Origin: Thermodesulfobacteriota bacterium
GTDB taxonomy: Bacteria > Desulfobacterota > WTBG01 > CAIYCZ01 > CAIRTM01
Length of the DNA stretch: 61,122 nt
Reading direction: 5' to 3'
NCBI GenBank assembly: GCA_028278025.1
Contig: JANQFE010000081.1
Span: forward strand, 1 to 61,122
Shown piece after piece: positions 1 to 9,582 of this stretch (the first letter of the stretch is position 1; each line of letters starts with the position of its first letter). The notes under the pieces are model-generated. The model worked only from the letters and a program-made list of their open reading frames with translations, was not told the DNA's origin and ran no database searches. A program made the translations under genes and the position numbers.

Positions 1-7
1 TTGGGCT

Positions 8-92
8 GCAAAGGCGGTGCGAGCGATGTCTGGTAATCAAGAAAGTAGCCGTTTTTGCGAGCACATAGCCTGAAGCACGCAACCCGATGCCG
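8..92 (-). repeat. structured intergenic element, copy 1
   Basis: Two blocks here, at 8-24 and 55-77, recur almost unchanged at 33316-33332 and 33363-33385 with a variable spacer between them. Read on the minus strand the blocks contain GGCTATGTGC and GCTCGCACCGCC. The copy lies just downstream of the rlmL stop and in the same orientation. In the second copy both blocks fold as short hairpins; pairing here is weaker. No reading frame is conserved. It may be a non-coding RNA or a mobile repeat; I do not recognise the family. Confidence 0.55.
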
Positions 93-153
93 CAGGCTGG
101 CCGCTAATACTCATGAATAATGCGGGCTAGAGCTGCCACTTACCGCACAAAAC

Positions 154-2334
154 TCATCCAACATTATTTTTACGCATCAGCCAGCACTGATGAATGCGGG
201 GAGTCCGCTTAAAATCAGGGGGAATAGTGCTGCGGGTTATATCCTGCACTTCAAAATCTGATAACAATTCACGACCCATTTTAAATCGTCTAAAATTTGT
301 TGAAAAAACCAGCATACCTCCGGGCGCCAGTCTGCGCATTGCCAAGCGCAGTAACGCCGAATGGTCACGCTGTATATCAAAAATGCGCCCGGTACTCTTC
401 GAGTTTGAAAATGTAGGCGGGTCGGCAAAAATCAAATCAAACTGCTCACGTGTTTTCTTGAGCCATTCCATACAGTCAGAGCGTATCAGCCTGTTGTTTT
501 CATCACTAAAACCATTTAAGGCCAGATTGCTGCGGGCCCACTGCAGATAGACAGGTGACAGATCAACCGTAACCGTTTTTTTGGCACCACCGACAGCTGC
601 ATGAACGGTTGCAGTGCCGGTATAACCAAATAAATTGAGAAACCGTTTTTTCTTTGCCTTGCTTTGAACCATACTGCGGGTAATACGATGATCAAGGAAC
701 AGGCCGGTATCAAGATAATCGCTTAGGTTTACCAGCAGCCGGCAGTTACCCTCCTGCACTTCATACATGCGGCCTTTATTGTTCATTTTTTGATACTGCG
801 CCCTGCCCTTTTGCCTGTGCCGTACTTTTATAAAGATCTGGCTGCGTGTTAATCCTAAAACATCCCGGACAACCTGTACAATTTGTTTAAAACGAGAACG
901 TGCTTTAGCAGGATCTATTATTTTTGGAGGAGCATATTCCTGTACATGCACAAGATTATTATAAACATCAATTGCAGCATTATATTCAGGCAGGTCGGCA
1001 TCATAAATACGATAGCACGATATATTTTCACGCTGTGCCCATTTTATAATTGCTTTGCAGTTCTTCCGTAAGCGGTTAGCAAAAGCTTCATCCGCTTTGA
1101 TTAAAGGATTCTCGGATACCTGCAATGTCGGTGCAGCAGTCTGATTACTTTCAACGGGCACAGTAAAAATGTGCAGCGTACATGCCAGTGGGCCGTTATA
1201 TAACCGGTACTGTTTGTGTGGTTGTATCCCGATTTCATATGCAAGCTTGTGATTGCCGATAAACACACCCGTCTGCCAGCCGCTGAACTGCTCACGGAGC
1301 TTCCTGCCCAGAAAACGATATATATAGCGCACGGTATCAAAGCTGTCCAGGCGTTCTCCATAGGGGGGATTAACCACTATCTGTCCAATCAAGGTCTCAT
1401 CTCGTGCTTTGCCGGAAAACAGATTTGTAAGCTGGGCAAGTTCCTGCCGCTCTACATGTATCTTGGTACTGAGTTCTGCCTGTCTGATGTTTGCATTGGC
1501 GTGGTGTATTGCATCGCGACTGGTATCATAGCCGACAATACGCGGCCACGGGCGACCCAGTCCCTGTTTCTTGCGGTCGCGGGCTTCTGCAACCAGTTCT
1601 TGCCAGAGAGCTTTCCGGTGGCCGCGCCATTTTAAAAAACCAAAGTAATTGCGCCCCAGACCCGGGGCAATATCTGCATACATAAGCGCGGCCTCAATAA
1701 GCATTGTTGCTGATCCGCACATAGGATCAAGCAGTATACAATCAGATGAAGCCGCAGTATGCCAGCCGTTTAGACGTACGATTGCTGCAGCCAGTGTTTC
1801 CTTCAGAGGTGCTTCTCCACCGGAGATCCGGTAACCCCGCCTGTGCAGACTCTCGCCGGAAAGATCCAGACATAGAGTAGCCTGTTTTTTATCCACTATA
1901 GCATGTATACGTATATCGGGGTGAACCGTGTCAATTGAAGGACGGCGGCCAAACTGCTGTCTGAACCGGTCTACTATCGCATCTTTTATACGCAGGGCCG
2001 CATATTTGGAATGTTTAATGGCAGAGTTGTGCAACGTACAGTCAACGGCAAACGTCCCGTCAACCGAAAAATGTTCGTTCCAGTCAACATTAAAACTGCC
2101 TTGATACAGCCCATCAGTATCGGGTCCTGGAAAAGTTACAAGCGGCATCAAGGTGCGTGTTGCAAATCGTGACCACAGGCATGCCCGGTAGGCTGTCTCC
2201 AGGTGCCCTTTGAAAAACACTCTTCCAGGTGAGCTGTTAACTTCAAGTCCGCCCAGCGAAGCGATCTCTTCCGTTACGAGAAGTTCCAGCCCTGCAGCGC
2301 AGGTGGCAGTAAATGTTCTTGGTTTCCTGATCAT
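154..2334 (-). CDS. rlmL: bifunctional 23S rRNA (guanine) methyltransferase RlmKL
   Basis: Predicted to methylate two guanines of 23S rRNA (G2445 N2 and G2069 N7 in E. coli numbering) during assembly of the large subunit, using S-adenosylmethionine. The 726-residue length fits the fused E. coli-type enzyme. The N-terminal third has THUMP-domain features. A first Rossmann methyltransferase follows, with LLDPMCGSATMLIEAAL and the catalytic NPPYGERL near residue 310. The C-terminal RlmK half has LNLFGYTGTATVHAA and ADPPTFSNSK. The ATG at 2334 gives a start matching the usual N-terminus (TATCAAGLE). It stands alone, with the next gene divergent. A separate pair of single-domain enzymes is ruled out because both catalytic halves lie in one frame. 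Confidence 0.95.
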   Translation of the reverse strand: MIRKPRTFTATCAAGLELLVTEEIASLGGLEVNSSPGRVFFKGHLETAYRACLWSRFATRTLMPLVTFPGPDTDGLYQGSFNVDWNEHFSVDGTFAVDCTLHNSAIKHSKYAALRIKDAIVDRFRQQFGRRPSIDTVHPDIRIHAIVDKKQATLCLDLSGESLHRRGYRISGGEAPLKETLAAAIVRLNGWHTAASSDCILLDPMCGSATMLIEAALMYADIAPGLGRNYFGFLKWRGHRKALWQELVAEARDRKKQGLGRPWPRIVGYDTSRDAIHHANANIRQAELSTKIHVERQELAQLTNLFSGKARDETLIGQIVVNPPYGERLDSFDTVRYIYRFLGRKLREQFSGWQTGVFIGNHKLAYEIGIQPHKQYRLYNGPLACTLHIFTVPVESNQTAAPTLQVSENPLIKADEAFANRLRKNCKAIIKWAQRENISCYRIYDADLPEYNAAIDVYNNLVHVQEYAPPKIIDPAKARSRFKQIVQVVRDVLGLTRSQIFIKVRHRQKGRAQYQKMNNKGRMYEVQEGNCRLLVNLSDYLDTGLFLDHRITRSMVQSKAKKKRFLNLFGYTGTATVHAAVGGAKKTVTVDLSPVYLQWARSNLALNGFSDENNRLIRSDCMEWLKKTREQFDLIFADPPTFSNSKSTGRIFDIQRDHSALLRLAMRRLAPGGMLVFSTNFRRFKMGRELLSDFEVQDITRSTIPPDFKRTPRIHQCWLMRKNNVG

Positions 2335-2677
2335 CCTGGTTTATTCCAGTATCTGTTAACATCACACCTGTGGTTTATCTCTTCCCGACTTATGAGGTAA
2401 ATGGCAGTATTATTTACACATTTTGCCTCTATGCCTACTATATGCGATTATATAACAAATGCTGGCTATAGAATAGGCCCCATCAGTATTTTTTTTATTG
2501 TATATAGTGCAAGCTTAATGGTATTTTCAGTAGCAACAAACTGTAAACAACCTTAAAAAAAACCTGGTTCCTGTGGAAAATTCGTATATAGTGCTCATGT
2601 AACTTTTTCAGAATTTTTGTGTTTGTATTTTTATCCAATAGCATAATACAATGTGTTAAGCTCACAAACTAAAAAAA
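2335..2677. other. AT-rich divergent intergenic region
   Basis: This gap separates the divergent rlmL and the lipoprotein gene and should hold both promoters. The string GTATATAGTGC occurs twice (about 2497-2507 and 2584-2594), each preceded by T-rich sequence, and could be part of a promoter or binding site. I see no gene, tRNA or clear terminator in it. Confidence 0.4.
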
Positions 2678-3184
2678 ATGATGTGCCAAAAAACACAACC
2701 CTTCCTGTACACTTTATTAATTATATTTACAATCGTGCCCTGCTGGACAGGCTGTAAAAAAAATGATCCTCCTCAAACAACAGACTCAATTATTTTAGCC
2801 CACGGCACAAGTCCTGAAGACTATCAAATAGATCCCTATACATTTGAAGATACGCAAACAGATGGTGACATATTGCAAATAAACCTATCCTATAGCGGTG
2901 GCTGTGAGGAACACACATTTACACTTGTTGCCTATAACTTTTTTATGGAATCATTCCCGATTCAGGCTGCTATAGTGCTTTCACATAATGCACAGGACGA
3001 CCCCTGCGAAGCATTTATTACACAAACCCTGCTCTTTGATCTGACACCGCTCAAAGAAGCCTACCTGAAACAATACCCGGACGACCTGCAGGGAACAATT
3101 ATGCTACAGCTCTGGGATCCGGTTAATCTTAGTAGTATCATAATTGAATATAACTTTGAGTCATATCATCTATACAGCTCTTAA
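2678..3184 (+). CDS. small predicted lipoprotein of unknown function
   Basis: A 168-residue protein with a hydrophobic N-terminal signal (about residues 8-24) ending in a lipobox-like WTGC, so Cys26 is the likely lipidated residue and the protein is probably membrane-anchored outside the cytoplasm. The rest contains two further cysteines (in SGGCEEH and DDPCEAF) and a beta-rich pattern. I do not recognise a family. The ATG at 2678 is followed at once by a second ATG and has no strong ribosome site. Fifteen bases separate it from the redoxin gene, so the two are probably cotranscribed and both may work in the periplasm. The extra cysteines next to a thiol-redox protein make a disulfide relationship possible, which is inference only. 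Confidence 0.7.
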   Translation: MMCQKTQPFLYTLLIIFTIVPCWTGCKKNDPPQTTDSIILAHGTSPEDYQIDPYTFEDTQTDGDILQINLSYSGGCEEHTFTLVAYNFFMESFPIQAAIVLSHNAQDDPCEAFITQTLLFDLTPLKEAYLKQYPDDLQGTIMLQLWDPVNLSSIIIEYNFESYHLYSS

Positions 3185-3199
3185 GCGAGGATTACAGCA

Positions 3200-3793
3200 A
3201 TGGAAAAACAGAGAAACGCACTTTTGGCCCGCCTGATATGTGGTGTCACAATCGTCTATATCACAACTCTCGTGTTTATGGTGCATTCTCAAACAGCACA
3301 TGCCACAGGATCACAATCAGAAACATCCACTATAAAGCTTCCCTGGCCGCAAAACCGTGAAGATGTACAATATCTTGGACTAAAAGAAGGCGCAAGCTTT
3401 GAGATTAAGGAAATAAATGCTTCGGTTATCATTATAGAAATTTTTTCCCTATATTGCTCGTTGTGTCAAAAAGAAGCCAAGCAGGTAAATGAGCTCTACA
3501 ATATGATCATAAACAATACTAAGCTTGAAAGCAAAATAAAGATCATTGGAATCGGTGCAGGCAACAGTGCAAAAGAAGTTGCAAGCTTCAAGCAAAGGCA
3601 CAAAGTCCCTTTTCCTCTTTTTCCTGATAATAAAGCCCGTATTATGAAATCACTCGGACAGAAGATCACCCCGACATTTATGTGTTTTAAAATTAATAAG
3701 GACGGCTCTTTACAGAAACTCTTTGCAAAGTCCGGGCCTCTGGGTACCCCGTCTGCCTTTTTAGCACAAGTTCAAAGACTATCGGGTATATAA
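3200..3793 (+). CDS. periplasmic TlpA/AhpC-type redoxin
   Basis: Predicted thioredoxin-fold protein of 197 residues. Residues 10-35 form a signal peptide or membrane anchor. The fold starts after LPWPQNREDVQYLGLKEG and carries a CSLC redox motif in IEIFSLYCSLCQKEA, at the position of the thioredoxin CxxC. Later VPFPLFPDNKARIMKSLGQ and KITPTFMCFKI match the redoxin core, with the expected cis-proline in TPTF. A GAGGA ribosome site lies eight bases before the ATG. It probably reduces or oxidises thiols of an envelope partner; the partner is unknown, and the upstream lipoprotein is one candidate. The exact subfamily cannot be fixed by eye. Confidence 0.8.
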   Translation: MEKQRNALLARLICGVTIVYITTLVFMVHSQTAHATGSQSETSTIKLPWPQNREDVQYLGLKEGASFEIKEINASVIIIEIFSLYCSLCQKEAKQVNELYNMIINNTKLESKIKIIGIGAGNSAKEVASFKQRHKVPFPLFPDNKARIMKSLGQKITPTFMCFKINKDGSLQKLFAKSGPLGTPSAFLAQVQRLSGI

Positions 3794-3822
3794 CTTCCTG
3801 TGCATTCAATTTTTAGAACAAT

Positions 3823-4191
3823 ATGACAAGCAGAAATGACAAAATTGCTAAGAAAAGTTTAAAGTCGCAGGTGAAAACAGTAAAGGCTGAGGTGAAAAAT
3901 GCAACCGTCCTGGGGGCAAAAAGGCCTGCAGGCATCCCAGAGGGTGTCGGTGTCAGGATCATCAAAACAGAACATGGTACAGATCTCGTCGTATCCGGTC
4001 TGAACGATGATCAGCTGCAACGGCTTCTGCCGCAGGTTAACAAAGAAGTACTGATTACACTTACACAAGACCGCAATACCCTGCGGGCCGGCATGATGCG
4101 CTTTGTGCGGGAGGGGGTTTTTCAAACTATAATAAAAGTTATTGCCGGTCTTATTGTCGGCTACATGCTGCTGAAACTGGGTATGGCCTGA
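3823..4191 (+). CDS. small protein with C-terminal membrane anchor
   Basis: A 122-residue protein. The first 45 residues are lysine-rich and probably flexible. A compact middle part (residues 40-85) contains GVGVRIIKTEHGTDLVVSGL, and residues 100-121 form a single hydrophobic segment ending in GYMLLKLGMA, so it looks tail-anchored. No family recognised. It starts 29 bases after the redoxin gene and is likely the last gene of that three-gene unit. The reverse strand is also open over this stretch, but that frame lacks a ribosome site and a sensible protein composition. Confidence 0.6.
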   Translation: MTSRNDKIAKKSLKSQVKTVKAEVKNATVLGAKRPAGIPEGVGVRIIKTEHGTDLVVSGLNDDQLQRLLPQVNKEVLITLTQDRNTLRAGMMRFVREGVFQTIIKVIAGLIVGYMLLKLGMA

Positions 4192-4346
4192 TACCGGACA
4201 CATATGTGCAGGCAGTCCTCAGCAAAAAACCGCAACTGTTTCCTGGCTATTTCCACCTTAATTCGCAAGGGGGATGATGCAGGAATGTATTGGTGATTCC
4301 ATTCCTGTTGAAAAAATGTATTTTTATTTTATAATTTTTGATATAC

Positions 4347-4387
4347 CTCTAGTCTCAAATCAAGCGAAGCTTGATTTGAGACTAGAG
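4347..4387. repeat. perfect 19-bp inverted repeat with GAA loop
   Basis: CTCTAGTCTCAAATCAAGC is followed by GAA and then by its exact reverse complement. No T-run follows on the plus strand and none is obvious on the minus strand, so it is not a standard terminator. It lies about 50 bases before the glgP start codon and could be a 5' untranslated hairpin, a transposon remnant or a protein-binding palindrome. Confidence 0.75.
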
Positions 4388-4438
4388 CATAGGGCGATAT
4401 AAAAAAAGCAATTGATCTTACCGACAAAAGGAACACCC

Positions 4439-6922
4439 ATGATATCTAATCCCTCAATTAACTGGATAATACACCATAAAAGCAATAATCCTGAAGCTAT
4501 AAAAGCTTCCATTATGAGCAATCTTGAATATCGTCTTGCCAAAGACCAGTATACTGCCACTGGATATGACCTGTTCCTCAGCACGGCCTATGCTGTTATT
4601 GAGCGTCTAGTTGAACGCTGGATTGCCACTCAGCAGACCTATCACAAACAGAATGCCAGACGGGTCTATTACCTCTCTATGGAGTACCTGCTTGGCAAAT
4701 CACTTGAGAACTCTCTCATAAACCTTGGACTTTATGATATCTTTCGGGATGCACTTCATGATCTAGGTATGGATATAAATACAATTACTAATGACGAAAT
4801 TGATGCCGGTTTGGGTAATGGCGGGCTCGGCAGACTGGCTGCCTGCTTTTTGGATTCCATGGCAACCCTTGGCATACCTGCACAGGGTTACGGGATCCGC
4901 TATGACTACGGCTTGTTTCACCAAAGGATAGTCCATGGCGCGCAGGTTGAAATTGCCGACAACTGGCTTGCACGCACATGTCCCTGGGAAATTGAGCGTC
5001 CCGAATATCAGTTCAAAGTCAGATTCGGCGGACAGGCTGGTGAAAAACCGGATGCTCTTGGCAGAAAAAAAACAACCTGGTGGGGTGGAGAAGAAGTCAT
5101 TGCTATAGCTTACGATATACCCATACCCGGCTACAGGACAAATAATGTGAATACCCTGCGCCTCTGGTCGGCAAAAGCCACTGAGGAGTTCAATTTTGAG
5201 TATTTTAATACCGGTGAATACATTTCAGCCTGTGAAAGCAAGTTCCTGAGCGAGAATATCACCAAAGTGCTGTACCCCAATGACAATTTCTTTGAAGGTA
5301 AGGAACTCAGGCTCAAACAGGAATTTCTAATGGTCTCTGCTTCTCTGCAGGATATAATCAGGCGTTTTTTTAAACACAATAAAGATCTTCGAGATTTTCC
5401 TAAGAAAGTTGCCATTCAGCTCAATGATACCCATCCCGCCCTTGCTATTCCGGAGCTCATGCGTCTGCTGATCGATGAATATGAGCTGGACTGGCAAACA
5501 GCCTGGGACATCACTACAAAAACATTTGGGTATACAAACCATACCGTTTTGCCGGAAGCCCTGGAGGAGTGGCCGGTCTCCCTCATAGAAAAGTTATTGC
5601 CCCGTCACCTGCAAATCATCTATATGATTAATCATGACCTGCTCAAAGAAATTGCTAAGCGCTATCCCGGCAATAACGAACTTCTGCGCCGTATGTCGAT
5701 CATTGCTGAAGAGGGTAACAAACGTATTCGTATGGCCTATCTAGCAATCGCCGGCAGCCATTCGGTAAACGGTGTTGCCGAACTGCACTCCAGGCTGATC
5801 AGGGAGCAACTTCTCAAGGATTATTACGAACTGTGGCCGAAAAAATTTAATAATAAAACCAACGGGGTCACCCCGCGCCGCTGGATCAGAGCGGCTAATC
5901 CGGCTCTTTCTGAACTTATCACGGAGGCCATCGGCGACGGCTGGCTAAAAGATCTTGATCAGCTTGCCAAGCTTGAGCAATGTGCCGATGATGCAGATTT
6001 CCAGACCAAATGGCGCGATGTCAAATTCTCATGCAAACGCAAACTGGCAGAAGTGGTTTGGAACGAGGAATGGATTGAAATTCATCCGGGAACAATGATT
6101 GATGTTCATGTAAAGCGTATGCATGAGTACAAACGTCAGCTGCTGTTTAGTCTCTATATTATTAGCAAGTATCTCCAGATAAAAGAAAACCCGGCTGCCG
6201 CAAGGGTCCCGCGCACCTGCATAGTCGGTGGCAAAGCCGCACCAGGTTATGACCGTGCAAAGCTCATCATTAGGTTCATCAATAATATTGCGAACATTAT
6301 AAACAGCGATCCGGAAGTAAATGCACATTTGAGAGTTTTTTTTCTGCCTAACTATCGCGTTTCCCTTGCCGAAAAGCTTATACCTGCCGCGGATCTCTCT
6401 GAGCAGATTTCAACGGCCGGCAAGGAGGCTTCCGGAACCGGCAATATGAAGTTTGCTCTTAACGGGGCCGTCACTATCGGTACTCTGGATGGTGCTAACA
6501 TAGAAATTCTTGAGGAAGTCGGCAAAGACAATATCTTTATCTTCGGACTTACTGCTGATGGGGTTATGGAACTCAAACAAAACGGTTATAATCCCAGGCA
6601 GTATATTGAAAAGTCTTCGCACCTCCAAAAAGTTATGCAGCTTATCGAAAGCGATTTTTTCTCAACCAGCGAGCCGGGACTGTTTCGTCCGGTTTATGAT
6701 GATCTTGTCAACCGGGATGAGTATTGTCTGATGGCTGATTTTGACGCTTATGGTGCTGCTCAGGAAAACGTTGAAAAAGCCTACCTTGACAAAAAACGCT
6801 GGGCCCGTATGTCCATACTCAACGTTGCCCGGTGCGGCAAATTTTCAAGCGATCGCACAATCCGTGAATATGCAAAAGAAATATGGCAGGTCGGCGGAAT
6901 AGACATTGCGCTTGATGATTAG
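4439..6922 (+). CDS. glgP: glycogen/starch phosphorylase
   Basis: Cleaves alpha-1,4 glucan chains with phosphate to give glucose 1-phosphate, in the cytoplasm, with pyridoxal phosphate as cofactor. The 827-residue product has the family hallmarks: YYLSMEYLLGKSLENSL near the N-terminus, ALGNGGLGRLAACFLDS-type glycine-rich sequence (here DAGLGNGGLGRLAACFLDS), and the cofactor-lysine block KEASGTGNMKFALNGA. Length is close to E. coli GlgP. I chose the ATG at 4439 because an AAAGGA ribosome site sits six bases before it; a TTG at 4412 in the same frame is less likely. It appears monocistronic and is preceded by the perfect hairpin at 4347-4387. No other glycogen genes are nearby. Confidence 0.95.
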   Translation: MISNPSINWIIHHKSNNPEAIKASIMSNLEYRLAKDQYTATGYDLFLSTAYAVIERLVERWIATQQTYHKQNARRVYYLSMEYLLGKSLENSLINLGLYDIFRDALHDLGMDINTITNDEIDAGLGNGGLGRLAACFLDSMATLGIPAQGYGIRYDYGLFHQRIVHGAQVEIADNWLARTCPWEIERPEYQFKVRFGGQAGEKPDALGRKKTTWWGGEEVIAIAYDIPIPGYRTNNVNTLRLWSAKATEEFNFEYFNTGEYISACESKFLSENITKVLYPNDNFFEGKELRLKQEFLMVSASLQDIIRRFFKHNKDLRDFPKKVAIQLNDTHPALAIPELMRLLIDEYELDWQTAWDITTKTFGYTNHTVLPEALEEWPVSLIEKLLPRHLQIIYMINHDLLKEIAKRYPGNNELLRRMSIIAEEGNKRIRMAYLAIAGSHSVNGVAELHSRLIREQLLKDYYELWPKKFNNKTNGVTPRRWIRAANPALSELITEAIGDGWLKDLDQLAKLEQCADDADFQTKWRDVKFSCKRKLAEVVWNEEWIEIHPGTMIDVHVKRMHEYKRQLLFSLYIISKYLQIKENPAAARVPRTCIVGGKAAPGYDRAKLIIRFINNIANIINSDPEVNAHLRVFFLPNYRVSLAEKLIPAADLSEQISTAGKEASGTGNMKFALNGAVTIGTLDGANIEILEEVGKDNIFIFGLTADGVMELKQNGYNPRQYIEKSSHLQKVMQLIESDFFSTSEPGLFRPVYDDLVNRDEYCLMADFDAYGAAQENVEKAYLDKKRWARMSILNVARCGKFSSDRTIREYAKEIWQVGGIDIALDD

Positions 6923-7087
6923 TTGCCCTGCTGCTGATATTTCAATTTATTGTCTTCATAAAAACCCTCACCTCCCCGTAAAGCAGGATCTGCAAGGGGC
7001 ATCTTTAAGCTGACCGCCTGTCCCGATTTATCGGGGCGTTGCGGGTGGTTGTTGTCTTGTACTGGCGAACATTGTAACGTACTATGG

Positions 7088-7858
7088 TTATAGCGTGGTG
7101 TCTTTGGAGAGGGCCTCATCTAAATGGTCAAAATAAATATCAAGTATCTTATCATTAAATCCCACTCCCTCACTGCTGGAGTCGATTTGATAGCCTTCAA
7201 GCTGCATCATCCATGAGTCTTTATGTTTTCCGAGAACGTCATGTTTCATATGCTCACCGGCAACAAACATGAGAGGAATAAATTTTATCTTACACCCTTT
7301 GCTCTTTTTCAGCTTTTTCCGGGTCGCATCCCAGGACGGTATACCTTCAACCATACAGAGAAAAACATTCTCGGGGTAGCGTTTTGCAATACACTGATCA
7401 AACAGCATATACATGGCCCCGGCTCCGCTATGGTGTGTCCCGTGTCCAACAAGCAGTGTTATCCATTCCGCGGGGTCGGGGATATGCGCAGACAGTGCTT
7501 TTAGGGCTCGATGGCAATCTATCTCGCTGCTTAAAAGCGGTTTGCCGACAGTTGCCGGTACAGGCGATCCCTGGACCGCATGCATTGTTTTTTCAAACTC
7601 AATGCCCGGCACTATATGTAAAGATTGAACAACGGCCCCTTTATAGCCGTTCTTTTTCAGATTTTTAAGGATTTGTTCAGGGCTATGCCAGGTTATATCC
7701 TTTTTTTTCATTTTCTTACGCAACAGTTTCGATGAAAAAGACCAGAAAATATCATGGTCAGGATAACGCTTCTGCAATGATTTTTCAAAATAAGTATACG
7801 TGTTGCGCGCACTGGTTGAAGTGCCGAAAGCTGTTAAAACAATTGCTTTATCCTTCAC
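7088..7858 (-). CDS. cbiK: anaerobic sirohydrochlorin cobaltochelatase CbiK
   Basis: Inserts cobalt into sirohydrochlorin, the entry step of the cobalt-early cobalamin pathway, without ATP. The 256-residue protein begins KAIVLTAFGTSTSARNTY and has the two metal-binding histidine regions, VVQSLHIVPGIEFEKTM and LLVGHGTHHSGAGAMY, typical of CbiK. The start is GTG with an AGGAG site ten bases upstream. No signal peptide is visible, unlike some periplasmic CbiK proteins, so it should act in the cytoplasm. It is the last gene of the cbi run, about 150 bases after cobQ. A haem chelatase role is unlikely given the genomic setting. Confidence 0.93.
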   Translation of the reverse strand: MKDKAIVLTAFGTSTSARNTYTYFEKSLQKRYPDHDIFWSFSSKLLRKKMKKKDITWHSPEQILKNLKKNGYKGAVVQSLHIVPGIEFEKTMHAVQGSPVPATVGKPLLSSEIDCHRALKALSAHIPDPAEWITLLVGHGTHHSGAGAMYMLFDQCIAKRYPENVFLCMVEGIPSWDATRKKLKKSKGCKIKFIPLMFVAGEHMKHDVLGKHKDSWMMQLEGYQIDSSSEGVGFNDKILDIYFDHLDEALSKDTTL

Positions 7859-8007
7859 AGATACATCACTCCTGTTATGCCAAAAATTTATTTTTGTAAA
7901 TTCCGGACAAATGCCCTATTTATTCAGTCTGCATAGTTTGATCAAAGAGAATGGACAAATAACTTTACAAAATGATTCCTGCTAATGCAACCTTTTTGTC
8001 TAAGCCT

Positions 8008-9510
8008 TTACTCAAGACCCATACAATGCAAAATGCCTGCAACATCAACATGTTCTTCTACAGTGTCAGCCAACCTGTTATAATTTTGTTCCTTATACTG
8101 CGCATAGGAAAATTGTGAAGCCTGCTCTAATCCATCATCCCCTCTTACCCATGCTATAAAACTACCCCGCAAAGCATCGTTATCAAAAAAACCGTGCATA
8201 TAGGTCCCCCAGATTCTGCCGTCCTTCGCCGCAACACCCACGCGTTCTTTTTGTAATGATTCTGTAGTCAGAAATTGTATGTGGCCGTCATCAATAACCG
8301 TTGTGTGACCCATATGAATCTCATAGCCATCCACCTGAATGTGCGCAGTTTGGCCGGGAAGCATAACAAACCGCCTTACCCTCTCGGTCACTTTTTCTTT
8401 AGCCATCACCGATACAACCGGCAGCACTCCCAGTGCCGTCAGCTCCTGCCGGGTACCCTCTACTTTATGAGGATCCCTTATAGTTGTACCCAGCATTTGA
8501 AAGCCCCCGCAAATACCGACAATTCTGCCGCCACCCTGATAATAGGTTATAAGGTCTTCGTTAAAATTACGGTCAACAAGGAACTGGTAATCAAAAAAAA
8601 CATTCTTGCTTCCAGGCAAGATAACTACATCATAGGCCCGAAGGTTATGCGGGCTTTCAAGATAATGCAGAACAAACCGGGGGTCGCATTCCAAAGGGTC
8701 AAAGTCGGTATAATTGGAAATATGAGGCAAGCGGATTATGCCCACCGTTATGCCGTTACCGATAAGTCCATTATGTTTTGTTCGTTTTTCCAGAGCAACA
8801 GAGTCCTCACCCGGCATATGTAAATTATTGAGATACGGCACGACACCCAATACCGGGTAGCCGGTTTTTTCTTTTACAAACTGCAGCCCATCCTCCAGCA
8901 GGGAAGCATCGCCCCGAAATTTATTTATAATAAACCCGATCAAGCGTTCCCGTTCTGTCTGTGCAAGCAGTTCAACGGTTCCAACAATAGAGGCAAAAAC
9001 ACCGCCCCGGTCAATATCTGCTACTAACAAAACCCTGGCATCAGCATATTCGGCCATGCTCATATTAACTATATCGTTCTCCTTCAAGTTCACTTCTACC
9101 GGACTGCCTGCACCCTCAAGAATAATCACCTCATAGCGGCCTGCCAGCCTGTCATAGCTTGCCGTCACTGCAGGCCACAGCCTTTTCTTCTCACGGTAGT
9201 ACCTGGCCGCTTCCATATTCCCTGTAACTTTTCCGTGTACAATCACCTGGCTGCCCTTTTCAGATGTAGGTTTCAAAAGAATAGGATTCATATCAACATG
9301 CGGTTCGATACCGGCACATTCTGCCTGAACGATCTGGGCCCTTCCCATTTCTCTGCCGTCCGGTGTAGCCCCTGAATTAAGGGCCATATTCTGGGCTTTA
9401 AACGGTGCTACCTGCACTCCTCTGCGATGCAGAATCCTGCAAAATGAAGCTGCAAGTATGCTTTTACCGCTCTCTGATGCTGTCCCCAAAAACATTAAAG
9501 CCTTTGCCAT
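8008..9510 (-). CDS. cobQ: cobyric acid synthase
   Basis: Glutamine- and ATP-dependent amidation of four carboxyl side chains of adenosylcobyrinate a,c-diamide to give adenosylcobyric acid (also called CbiP). The N-terminal dethiobiotin-synthetase-like domain has the P-loop variant GTASESGKS. The C-terminal class I glutamine amidotransferase domain has the nucleophile-elbow GICGGFQMLG and the histidine in GTYMHGFFDN. 500 residues is the usual length. A GGAG site precedes the ATG at 9510. It lies between cbiH and cbiK in the same direction. The related a,c-diamide synthase CbiA would be shorter and is not in this window. Confidence 0.95.
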   Translation of the reverse strand: MAKALMFLGTASESGKSILAASFCRILHRRGVQVAPFKAQNMALNSGATPDGREMGRAQIVQAECAGIEPHVDMNPILLKPTSEKGSQVIVHGKVTGNMEAARYYREKKRLWPAVTASYDRLAGRYEVIILEGAGSPVEVNLKENDIVNMSMAEYADARVLLVADIDRGGVFASIVGTVELLAQTERERLIGFIINKFRGDASLLEDGLQFVKEKTGYPVLGVVPYLNNLHMPGEDSVALEKRTKHNGLIGNGITVGIIRLPHISNYTDFDPLECDPRFVLHYLESPHNLRAYDVVILPGSKNVFFDYQFLVDRNFNEDLITYYQGGGRIVGICGGFQMLGTTIRDPHKVEGTRQELTALGVLPVVSVMAKEKVTERVRRFVMLPGQTAHIQVDGYEIHMGHTTVIDDGHIQFLTTESLQKERVGVAAKDGRIWGTYMHGFFDNDALRGSFIAWVRGDDGLEQASQFSYAQYKEQNYNRLADTVEEHVDVAGILHCMGLE

Positions 9511-9582
9511 ATCACTCCATTAAAAACGTTAGACGTAATACATAAAGAGTTAAGCATAACTATTATTTTCAGAATCCATTTC

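Noticed and set aside
1..153. tRNA or rRNA fragment at the left edge
   Set aside because: The hairpin-like pieces do not form a cloverleaf and no conserved tRNA or rRNA segment is recognisable; the sequence matches the repeat in the Rnf operon instead.
6990..7045. Terminator after glgP
   Set aside because: CCCGA-TTTA-TCGGG is a hairpin near 7022-7037, but no T-run follows on either strand and the stem is short.
8275..8823. 182-codon plus-strand frame inside cobQ
   Set aside because: It overlaps the clearly coding cobQ frame completely, has no ribosome site and shows no domain.
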